NCBI GenBank assembly: GCA_963922815.1
Contig: CAWUKD010000115.1
Span: forward strand, 1 to 12,292
Source of the DNA: SZUA-146 sp963922815
GTDB taxonomy: Bacteria; Pseudomonadota; Gammaproteobacteria; Steroidobacterales; SZUA-146
Length of the DNA: 12,292 nt
Direction of reading: 5' to 3'
Shown piece after piece: positions 6,841 through 12,292 of this stretch; positions within the stretch are counted from its first letter, which is position 1; the number at the start of each line of letters is the position of its first letter. The translations under genes and the position numbers were made by a program. The notes under the pieces are model-generated. The model was not told where the DNA came from. It made no database searches and was given only the letters and a program-made list of their open reading frames with translations.

Positions 6841-7767
6841 ATGACGACCATCAATCCAGAGAAAGTCGATCGCATGCTCCGCCAGCTTCAGCAGCACATC
6901 TGCGAGTCGCTGGAGGCGTTTGAACCCACGGCGCGATTCGAATCCGACGTCTGGGAACGCGAACAGGGCGGCGGCGGCGACAGCCGCGTGCTGGCCGGCG
7001 GCGACGTGTTTGAAAAAGCCGGCGTGCTGTTTTCAAACATCCGCGGTGACTCTATGCCCGCCTCGGCCACGCAGCGCAACGCCAGTCTGGCAGGGCGCAG
7101 TTTTCAGGCCATGGGCGTGTCGCTGGTCATTCACCCGCGCAATCCGATGGTGCCCACGTCGCACGCAAACGTGCGTTTTTTTATTGCCGACAACGGCGTG
7201 GACGAACCGATCTGGTGGTTCGGCGGCGGTTTTGACCTGACGCCATACTACGGCTTTGATGACGACGCCATTCACTGGCACCAGGTGGCGCACACGGCGT
7301 GCGAACCGCTCGGTGACGGCACGTATGAAAAATACAAAAAGTGGTGTGACGACTATTTTTACCTGAAGCACCGCGATGAACAGCGCGGCATCGGCGGCCT
7401 GTTTTTCGACGACCTGAATTCACCCGATTTTCAAACGTGTCTCGATTTTATTCAGCGCGTTGGCGAACACTACGTGTTGGCCTACACGCCCATTGTAGAA
7501 CGCCGCCAGCACCTGGAGTACACGCAGGCGCAGCGCGACTTTCAGCTGTACCGGCGCGGCCGCTACGTGGAATTCAATCTGGTGTATGACCGCGGCACGC
7601 TGTTCGGCCTTCAGTCCGGCGGGCGCACCGAGTCGATACTCATGTCGATGCCTCCGCTGGTGCGCTTTGATTACAATTGGTCACCTTCTGCGGGTACGCC
7701 TGAAGAAAAGCTTTACTCACGCTACCTGGTCCCACGCGACTGGCGCCGCGAGCAAACCGCCCCCTGA
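6841..7767 (+). CDS. hemF: Oxygen-dependent coproporphyrinogen III oxidase HemF
   Basis: HemF catalyses the oxygen-dependent oxidative decarboxylation of coproporphyrinogen III to protoporphyrinogen IX in haem synthesis. The 308-residue length matches the family (about 300). Conserved blocks are VIHPRNPMVPTSHANVRFF (96-114), WWFGGGFDLTPYY (125-137), KYKKWCDDYFYLKHR (164-178), RGIGGLFFDDL (182-192) and EFNLVYDRGTLFGLQSGGR (244-262). His98, His108, His147 and His177 fit the four conserved family histidines. ATG at 6841 follows TAAGG at 6829-6833. The 128-bp gap to tsaC has no gene and only a weak CCTCG/CGAGG hairpin (6790-6806). The gene 18 bp downstream is probably co-transcribed. Its presence implies aerobic haem synthesis. 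Confidence 0.98.
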   Translation: MTTINPEKVDRMLRQLQQHICESLEAFEPTARFESDVWEREQGGGGDSRVLAGGDVFEKAGVLFSNIRGDSMPASATQRNASLAGRSFQAMGVSLVIHPRNPMVPTSHANVRFFIADNGVDEPIWWFGGGFDLTPYYGFDDDAIHWHQVAHTACEPLGDGTYEKYKKWCDDYFYLKHRDEQRGIGGLFFDDLNSPDFQTCLDFIQRVGEHYVLAYTPIVERRQHLEYTQAQRDFQLYRRGRYVEFNLVYDRGTLFGLQSGGRTESILMSMPPLVRFDYNWSPSAGTPEEKLYSRYLVPRDWRREQTAP

Positions 7768-7785
7768 TCACTCTCCGGAGCCGTC

Positions 7786-8211
7786 ATGAGCACACCTAAA
7801 CATCCGTTTCATCTGGCTTTTCCGGTCAACGACCTGGGGAAAACCCGGGCTTTTTACCATGACATTCTCGGCTGCTCCGTCGGGCGGTCGTCAGATCGAT
7901 GGATAGACTTCAACTTTTTTGGGCATCAGATCACAGCGCACCTGGTGGATTCGGACCAGACTGTCGGTACGAATCCGGTAGACGGCGACGATGTTCCGGT
8001 GCGACACTTCGGCGCTATTTTGACAATGCCCGAATGGGAAGCGCTGGCGCGGCGACTCAAAGACGCTGATACGCAGTTTGTGATCGAGCCGCACATCCGG
8101 TTCCAAGGCCAGGTCGGCGAGCAGGCGACGCTGTTCTTTCATGATCCGTGTGGCAACGCGCTTGAGTTCAAGGCGTTCAGGGATGCGGCAAGAATTTTTG
8201 CGACCGACTGA
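7786..8211 (+). CDS. VOC-superfamily (glyoxalase/dioxygenase fold) protein
   Basis: The 141-residue protein shows the vicinal-oxygen-chelate fold: HLAFPVNDLGKTRAFYHDILG (starting at 9) opens the first beta-alpha-beta-beta-beta module, and LFFHDPCGNALEFKAF (116-131) closes the second. Candidate metal ligands are His9, His74 and Glu127, with His47 or His52 also possible. The family includes glyoxalases, ring-cleaving dioxygenases and antibiotic-binding proteins, so a substrate cannot be given. A Shine-Dalgarno GGAG at 7777-7780 supports the ATG. It follows hemF by 18 bp, suggesting one transcript, though a haem-related role is not established. No signal peptide is seen. Confidence 0.87.
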   Translation: MSTPKHPFHLAFPVNDLGKTRAFYHDILGCSVGRSSDRWIDFNFFGHQITAHLVDSDQTVGTNPVDGDDVPVRHFGAILTMPEWEALARRLKDADTQFVIEPHIRFQGQVGEQATLFFHDPCGNALEFKAFRDAARIFATD

Positions 8212-8226
8212 GCGATTGAACTTCAA

Positions 8227-8365
8227 CGTTATGTCGCATTTACGTTCAACCACTTCGGGCACGGAAACAAATTGAGTTTTTCCAGTCAAACACACAAGAG
8301 CAGTCTCACTTTTCGCGGCTTCTCATCAGGACGGGTTTGGCAACACAGTGTTGCCCGACATAACG
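8227..8365. repeat. 10-bp perfect inverted repeat bounding a 139-bp non-coding segment
   Basis: CGTTATGTCG (8227-8236) recurs as its exact reverse complement CGACATAACG (8356-8365). The segment covers most of the gap between the VOC gene and the AhpD-like gene, and no convincing open frame lies inside it. No flanking target-site duplication is visible. It could be a degraded miniature element, a long-range RNA stem or chance. Confidence 0.4.
8339..8355. promoter_or_regulatory. 17-bp palindrome, possible operator
   Basis: GGCAACAC-A-GTGTTGCC is a perfect 8+8 inverted repeat around a single base, about 85 bp upstream of the AhpD-like start. The size and symmetry suit a dimeric repressor site (TetR- or LysR-like), and a one-base loop does not suit an RNA hairpin. 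No regulator gene is adjacent, so this is inference. Confidence 0.4.
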
Positions 8366-8440
8366 ATAGACAAACCGTCTGCACGGATACGCAAGACGCC
8401 AGGTTTCCGGACGAACAGGCATAGAGACGAGCATTCTGCA

Positions 8441-9001
8441 ATGAGTTGGATCAAGACGGTCACCAGGCCCAACGGTAATACGCCGTTGCGCGATGCGTTC
8501 GACAAAATACTTAAGTCTCGCGGCAAGATCAGCAACATCATGAAAGCGCAGAGCCTGTTGCCGGAAGCGCTTGAGCATCACCTGGGTTTATATCAAAGCC
8601 TGATGTTCGGCGAGTCGACGCTGAAGGTGGCAGAGCGCGAAATGATTGCGCTAGTGGTATCAGCCACTAACAACTGCGCCTATAGCGTCAGCCACGTTGC
8701 AGACGCGCTCGCGCACTACGAAAAAGACAATAATCGCATGCAGGAAATTATTGCCGGTCGCAAGTTTCTCGGCATGACGGACCGGCAGGCGAAGATGTTG
8801 CACTACGCAACCAAGCTCACCAAGCAACCGGACAAGATGTCCGAAAAAGACGTCCAGAAGCTGCGCGACGTCGGACTCAGCGATCAGGAAATTCTCGAAG
8901 TGAACATGCTGACCGCGTACTTCAATTTCGCCAACCGCATTGCCTGCGGACTCGGCGTCGAGTTTGACGAGCATGAAATCAAAGGCTACAAGTCTCGCTG
9001 A
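8441..9001 (+). CDS. AhpD-like / carboxymuconolactone decarboxylase family protein (peroxidase-related)
   Basis: The 186-residue protein has the all-helical AhpD/CMD fold and resembles the peroxidase-related subfamily: IMKAQSLLPEALEHHLGLYQ (from residue 33), EREMIALVVSATNNCAYSVSH (65-85) and a C-terminal AYFNFANRIACGLGVEFDE (159-177). In AhpD the active site is Glu...Cys-x-x-Cys-x-x-x-His. Here Glu67 and Cys79 are in register, but the second cysteine is Ser82 and the +4 histidine is Val86 (His85 is adjacent). Classical disulfide peroxidase chemistry is therefore doubtful. The frame opens earlier (8348), but that stretch is unlike the family, and MSWI is a typical N-terminus, so ATG at 8441 was chosen; its Shine-Dalgarno is weak. 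It is monocistronic as far as can be seen. Confidence 0.87.
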   Translation: MSWIKTVTRPNGNTPLRDAFDKILKSRGKISNIMKAQSLLPEALEHHLGLYQSLMFGESTLKVAEREMIALVVSATNNCAYSVSHVADALAHYEKDNNRMQEIIAGRKFLGMTDRQAKMLHYATKLTKQPDKMSEKDVQKLRDVGLSDQEILEVNMLTAYFNFANRIACGLGVEFDEHEIKGYKSR

Positions 9002-9137
9002 ACGCCTGCCCCGAATGCTCCCCTGAAAGACCGCCCCGAACGTTTGCCCTGAACGCTTCCTGAGAGACTGCCCTGAACGTCTGCCCTGAATGGCTTCTTC
9101 AACGATTGCCCTGAATGCCCCTCTGAACGACCACTCC
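9000..9137. repeat. Degenerate 12/13-bp tandem array
   Basis: About eleven head-to-tail units of 11-13 bp follow the consensus GAACGNCTGCCCT. Clear copies are at 9038-9050, 9062-9074 and 9075-9087; shorter or diverged copies lie between them, and ACGACC repeats trail off after 9125. The first unit starts inside the TGA stop of the preceding gene. Because 13 is not a multiple of 3, the array is unlikely to code for protein. It lies between two convergent genes. Confidence 0.65.
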
Positions 9138-9279
9138 ACGACCATTCGACGACCGCTACCGCACCCGTGGCTGCTTCGGCTACCTCGTTGTAAACTTCTG
9201 GTCGCCGTTCAGCTCACGTCAGGTAAATTTCTCCAGGCATGGATCGATACCTTCGACCCGCCGGTGGCACGCACGGAAG
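9138..9279. other. Convergent intergenic spacer
   Basis: This tail of the gap between the AhpD-like gene and the convergent CoA-transferase gene holds no gene or strong terminator that I can see. Two more ACGACC copies at its left end fade from the tandem array. Confidence 0.5.
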
Positions 9280-11430
9280 CTACGTGTCGTAGAGCACGCT
9301 CAGCAGCAGTCTGCGTGTCAGCCCGTCTTTGAACGACCGGGGCTTGTCGAGACCCACCATGCGCAACAGTTCCTCAAACTCCGCGCCCGACCCGTTCGAT
9401 CGTGATTTCCACAATTGCTTGGCAAGACCACCGCGTGACGCGGTCGCCGCGGCCAGTTTCTTGAGCGCACCGCCGAGCGCAATCTCGTTGTCGCTTAAAT
9501 CGGTGCCCAGCGGAAACACGGTTAGCAGGCTGTCGCGATAGTCGCTGACCAGGCCCAGCACCCGCTCCGCTGTATTGTGGCGATACTCTTGTGGCACCTG
9601 ATAATCGGCGGGCAGTTTTCCAACGGCTTTCGCCTGCTCCATCAGCTCATTCTGAAACTGACTGTCGGCGATATTGATCAGCATGGCGGCACACTCCGCG
9701 TCGCTGCGACCACGAAGATCGGCGCTGCCATATTCGGTGACGACAATGTCGCGCAAATGTCGCGGGATCGTGCAGTGAGCGTAGTTGAACACGATATTCG
9801 AGCGCAGTCCGTCTGCCGCCATATACGTTGAGCGAAGCTTGATGATCGAACGCGAGTGATCCAGCGCATGGGCCATCGCCACAAAGTTGTACTGCCCGCC
9901 GACGCCGCTGACAACGCGGGTATCGTTCAAACCGTCGGACACTACCGCGCCATTGAGTGTCACCATGAGGCACGTATTGATAAAGCGCGCGTTGTGCCGC
10001 TGAAGCCTGTCGAGCGCTTCACCGCGATACAGCTGGTTAATGCGATCAACGCCGGTCATTTTCAAAAGCTGTCGTTCTTCTTCGGTAAGATCACGCAGCG
10101 CCTGATAAAAGGCCTGATTGCCAAGATAAAACCCGCCGTGCATGACGCTCGGATCGCTGAGCTCCTGACCAAGCGCGGTCGTCACCAGAAAATCATGTGC
10201 GGCGTCTTTGACCGCAGGCAGTTCCAGCGTCACACCGTTGAAGCTGATTTCGGAGTTCTGGATTTTGGCCTGTTCATGCAGCACGCCGATTGACTGCAGA
10301 TAGGTGGCACCGCGTACCGTGAGCGGATATTCAAACGCGCCGATCGACTCCAGCTTGTCGAGCGTCTGCGCATCTATAGTCGCCGTAATGCCGCCGGTGT
10401 TGATTAAACGCTGCACGTGTTCGTCGTCGTAAACGCGCCGACTCAAAATGCCGAGCTTGAACAAATGCAGGAAGCCGTCGACGAACATTTCCGTGGCGCC
10501 GTAAAGGCCCTCGGTGAACACGTTGTATCCGCCCACTCTTTTGTGAACGTCGAGGCTTTGCGGGGTACTGATGGCATGCACCAGCGCCCGGTACTCTTCA
10601 TTGTGCGTATGTCGCAGTCCGAGGGCATTGGCGACGGCATCACCCAGGGAACCGATGCCGACCTGAAGCGTGCCGTCATCGCGCACCAAAGCGCTGGCGT
10701 GCAAACCGATCAGGTGATCGGTCAAACTTACAGATGCTTTTGGCGCACTGAACAGCGTGTACGGCTGTTCCGGCGTGTACAGCGCGTCAAAGAAATCGTT
10801 CGGGACGTCGGCGTCACCGTACAGATAGGGCAGTTGCTCGTTCACCTCGCCCACGGCCACGAACGCCCCTTCGGTCTCCCGCATGCGAGTAATCAGTTCG
10901 AGCGTGACGTCCGGATTACACGACAGACTGACGTTCCCTTCGCGGGCTCCGGTACCGGGACTCACCATCTGCACGGCGACATTGACGCCGCGACTGACCA
11001 TGTCGCGCGCCACGTGGGTGTAGTTCGTACTGATATAGTCCTGCTGCGCCTGCTGATTGCGCAGAAACTTGCCAGGCCGCATGAAAAACTCGTGCACCCT
11101 GACATTGGGTGGCAGCGTACCCTGGCTGCGCGCCGTCGCGTAATCCAGATCCGGGTAGCCGCCAAACCATCGATCAATCAGCGGCTGCATGAAGCGTTGT
11201 TCAAGGCCGGGCGCCGGGCGCGGCACTTCCAGCGTCAGCGCCGTAAAAAGGGTGACCCGAAGTTCGGGGTCGCGCAGCGCTCGCTGATAAATGGCGTTCA
11301 GCAGCAGATTGGCTTTCCCCAATCCGAGCGGTGTGCCAATGATCAGATGGCGACCAACCGATTCAATAATGTGGTCAACGCACTGTTCAATGTCCGTGTA
11401 CTGTCTGGTCACACCTGATCCTTCCGCCAT
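9280..11430 (-). CDS. Acetyl-CoA hydrolase/transferase family protein
   Basis: The 716-residue protein belongs to the acetyl-CoA hydrolase/CoA-transferase (4-hydroxybutyrate CoA-transferase-like) superfamily. Features are IIGTPLGLGKANLLLNAIY (30-48), QVGIGSLGDAVANAL (256-270), a segment TEMFVDGFLHL (313-323) whose Glu314 aligns by motif with the catalytic glutamate of HTEM-type CoA-transferases, and a C-terminal domain with SGVGGQYNF (508-516) and VVTEYGSADLRGRS (563-576). It is longer than the usual 430-500 residues, with extra sequence in the 271-312 and 330-500 regions. It probably moves or hydrolyses CoA from short-chain acyl-CoAs; the acyl substrate is unknown. The start is uncertain: ATG at 11430 gives 716 residues, but GTG at 11412 has a much better Shine-Dalgarno (GGAAGGA, six bases upstream) and would give 710. 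It is convergent with the AhpD-like gene and divergent from the protease gene. Confidence 0.87.
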   Translation of the reverse strand: MAEGSGVTRQYTDIEQCVDHIIESVGRHLIIGTPLGLGKANLLLNAIYQRALRDPELRVTLFTALTLEVPRPAPGLEQRFMQPLIDRWFGGYPDLDYATARSQGTLPPNVRVHEFFMRPGKFLRNQQAQQDYISTNYTHVARDMVSRGVNVAVQMVSPGTGAREGNVSLSCNPDVTLELITRMRETEGAFVAVGEVNEQLPYLYGDADVPNDFFDALYTPEQPYTLFSAPKASVSLTDHLIGLHASALVRDDGTLQVGIGSLGDAVANALGLRHTHNEEYRALVHAISTPQSLDVHKRVGGYNVFTEGLYGATEMFVDGFLHLFKLGILSRRVYDDEHVQRLINTGGITATIDAQTLDKLESIGAFEYPLTVRGATYLQSIGVLHEQAKIQNSEISFNGVTLELPAVKDAAHDFLVTTALGQELSDPSVMHGGFYLGNQAFYQALRDLTEEERQLLKMTGVDRINQLYRGEALDRLQRHNARFINTCLMVTLNGAVVSDGLNDTRVVSGVGGQYNFVAMAHALDHSRSIIKLRSTYMAADGLRSNIVFNYAHCTIPRHLRDIVVTEYGSADLRGRSDAECAAMLINIADSQFQNELMEQAKAVGKLPADYQVPQEYRHNTAERVLGLVSDYRDSLLTVFPLGTDLSDNEIALGGALKKLAAATASRGGLAKQLWKSRSNGSGAEFEELLRMVGLDKPRSFKDGLTRRLLLSVLYDT

Positions 11431-11876
11431 TAACCCTGATCACAACCTCTTAGTGTCGCAGTTTTTTCGTCAACATACAGGCCCTGCGCGCAAATCTTTG
11501 TTTGCGGTTATCCGCAGCGGTCTGCGGTTACCACCGATTCGCTCTTACCACTGGCACTATGCAGTCCTGAAAGTCAGATTTCGTCGATCCGTCGCGCCGT
11601 CGGTCAACGTGACACATTCGGCGGCCTGACGGATGGAACAAACGACCTTGGTTCTTCAATCCGCCGAACTACTGCGGTCACGTACCGTGAGGACCTGAAC
11701 GCTTCTCGCAACACCCGACCCTCACGCAGTCTTCACGCCTGTATCAGCCCATGCCTGATGACGTGTACGTTAACGACGAAAAAACCGGCATCATTCGTTA
11801 TTAACTGCGTCCGGAATATTGCAAAGCGCGGCGGCCAGCGCTAGCGTAGAAAGACTCGCTGCAACTGTGAATCGAC
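11431..11876. other. Divergent intergenic region without a recognisable gene
   Basis: These 446 bp separate the CoA-transferase gene (minus) from the protease gene (plus). I find no tRNA, conserved small protein or canonical terminator. Visible structure includes two direct copies of TGCGGTTAYC at 11503-11512 and 11523-11532 (20 bp apart, separated by CCGCA complements that permit small hairpins) and a 7-bp inverted repeat CGTGAGG/CCTCACG at 11686-11692 and 11720-11726. A weak promoter candidate for the protease, TTGCAA (11819-11824) and TAGCGT (11842-11847) with 17-bp spacing, lies 29 bp before its ATG. Confidence 0.5.
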
Positions 11877-12292
11877 ATGCCCGTTTTGAAATACCTGATA
11901 GCCTGCTCTCTCGCCCTATGTATGTGTGTCGGCGTGTCGGCTGACTCCCGTGCACAGACCGAGCGGATCAAAGTGTTTATCGAGGCCGAAGCGCCCGGCG
12001 TAGCCGAGCATGTTTACCTGCAGCGAACCACGCGCAGCGTGTTTCTGTCCCGCCAACAGCAGCAAGCTTACGCCGAGAGTCTTTCAAGAGACCAGGACGT
12101 ACTGGCGCGTCGCATTGCACCGTACGTTCTGACCGAACACAGCCGGCTTCGCGTTGCCCTGAACGGGTACAGAGCCTCGGTTCAGCGCGACAGTCTCGCC
12201 AAGCTGCGCTCGATACCCGGCGTAAAATCCGTCACACCGATACGGCATCACACGCTGGCCAACGTGGACAGCGTCCCGTGGGTGCAGGCGCC
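11877..12292 (+). CDS. Secreted subtilisin-like (S8) protease, N-terminal fragment cut by window edge
   Basis: An open frame of 138 codons runs off the right end. Residues 1-26 look like a Sec signal peptide: Lys5, a hydrophobic core (LIACSLALCMCVGV) and a likely cleavage after VSA (22) or SRA (26). Residues 30-127 resemble an I9-type propeptide/chaperone domain: RIKVFIEAEAPG begins the first strand, and LNGYRASVQRDSLAKLRSIP (from 95) with GVKSVTPIRHHTLANVDSVPWVQA (115-138) matches the 'G-f-a-a-x-L...L...pGVxxVxp' pattern just before S8 catalytic domains. The catalytic Asp/His/Ser lie beyond the window, so the protease assignment is inference. ATG at 11877 is chosen because it gives a complete signal peptide; the Shine-Dalgarno is weak. 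Confidence 0.72.
   Translation, partial: MPVLKYLIACSLALCMCVGVSADSRAQTERIKVFIEAEAPGVAEHVYLQRTTRSVFLSRQQQQAYAESLSRDQDVLARRIAPYVLTEHSRLRVALNGYRASVQRDSLAKLRSIPGVKSVTPIRHHTLANVDSVPWVQA

Noticed and set aside
8227..8365. Integron attC site or full insertion sequence
   Set aside because: The core orientation is opposite to RYYYAAC...GTTRRRY, no integrase or transposase is present and no target duplication is seen.
8348..8440. 31-residue N-terminal extension of the AhpD-like protein
   Set aside because: Its first codon is a GTG inside the 17-bp palindrome with no ribosome site, and the family normally begins near MSWI.
9000..9137. CRISPR array
   Set aside because: Units are 11-13 bp, contiguous and degenerate, with no 25-40 bp spacers and no cas genes.
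9090..9332. Small plus-strand gene (80 codons) in the convergent gap
   Set aside because: It starts within the tandem repeats, lacks a ribosome site and overlaps the 3' end of the CoA-transferase gene.
10417..11418. Plus-strand open frame (333 codons) opposite the CoA-transferase gene
   Set aside because: It is antisense to a gene with conserved family motifs and shows none of its own.

Overview
The window looks like a chromosomal housekeeping segment of an aerobic, moderately GC-rich gammaproteobacterium. This placement is inferred from three things: the gene order dprA-smg-topA-tsaC-hemF, an oxygen-dependent HemF, and a pair of REP-type palindromes with the GTGGGAGCG head known from Pseudomonas and Xanthomonadales-like genomes. 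The genus cannot be fixed from the sequence. The TopA C-terminus (no zinc ribbons, a long lysine tail) argues against an enterobacterium or Pseudomonas and fits a Xanthomonadales- or Chromatiales-like lineage better.

Layout. Bases 1-222 are a repeat-rich spacer: two inverted REP hairpins around three 15-bp repeats, then a degenerate 7-bp array running into the stop codon of the first gene. Bases 220-1557 (minus) encode a YiiX-like permuted NlpC/P60 cysteine hydrolase with a long N-terminal extension. It is divergent from a plus-strand block at 1792-8211: dprA (DNA uptake and recombination, TTG start), smg (DUF494, overlapping dprA by 4 bp), topA (DNA topoisomerase I), tsaC (tRNA t6A synthesis, GTG start), hemF (aerobic coproporphyrinogen III oxidase) and a VOC-fold protein 18 bp behind hemF. 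Prominent hairpins lie in the smg-topA gap and at the topA stop codon, so the block is probably more than one transcription unit.

Bases 8212-8440 are non-coding and carry two inverted-repeat signals. They precede an AhpD/carboxymuconolactone-decarboxylase-fold protein (8441-9001) that keeps the first motif cysteine but not the second. A degenerate 12/13-bp tandem array (about 9000-9137) starts on the stop codon of that gene. Bases 9280-11430 (minus) encode a 716-residue acetyl-CoA hydrolase/CoA-transferase family protein. After a 446-bp gap, the window ends inside the signal peptide and I9-like propeptide of a secreted protein that is probably a subtilisin-family (S8) protease.

The central genes do not form one pathway. 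They are a conserved housekeeping neighbourhood (DNA processing, supercoiling, tRNA modification, haem). I see no defence system, prophage, insertion sequence, CRISPR array, tRNA or rRNA. The most unusual features are the small repeat arrays, the TopA tail and the altered AhpD-like active site, not a new multi-gene system.
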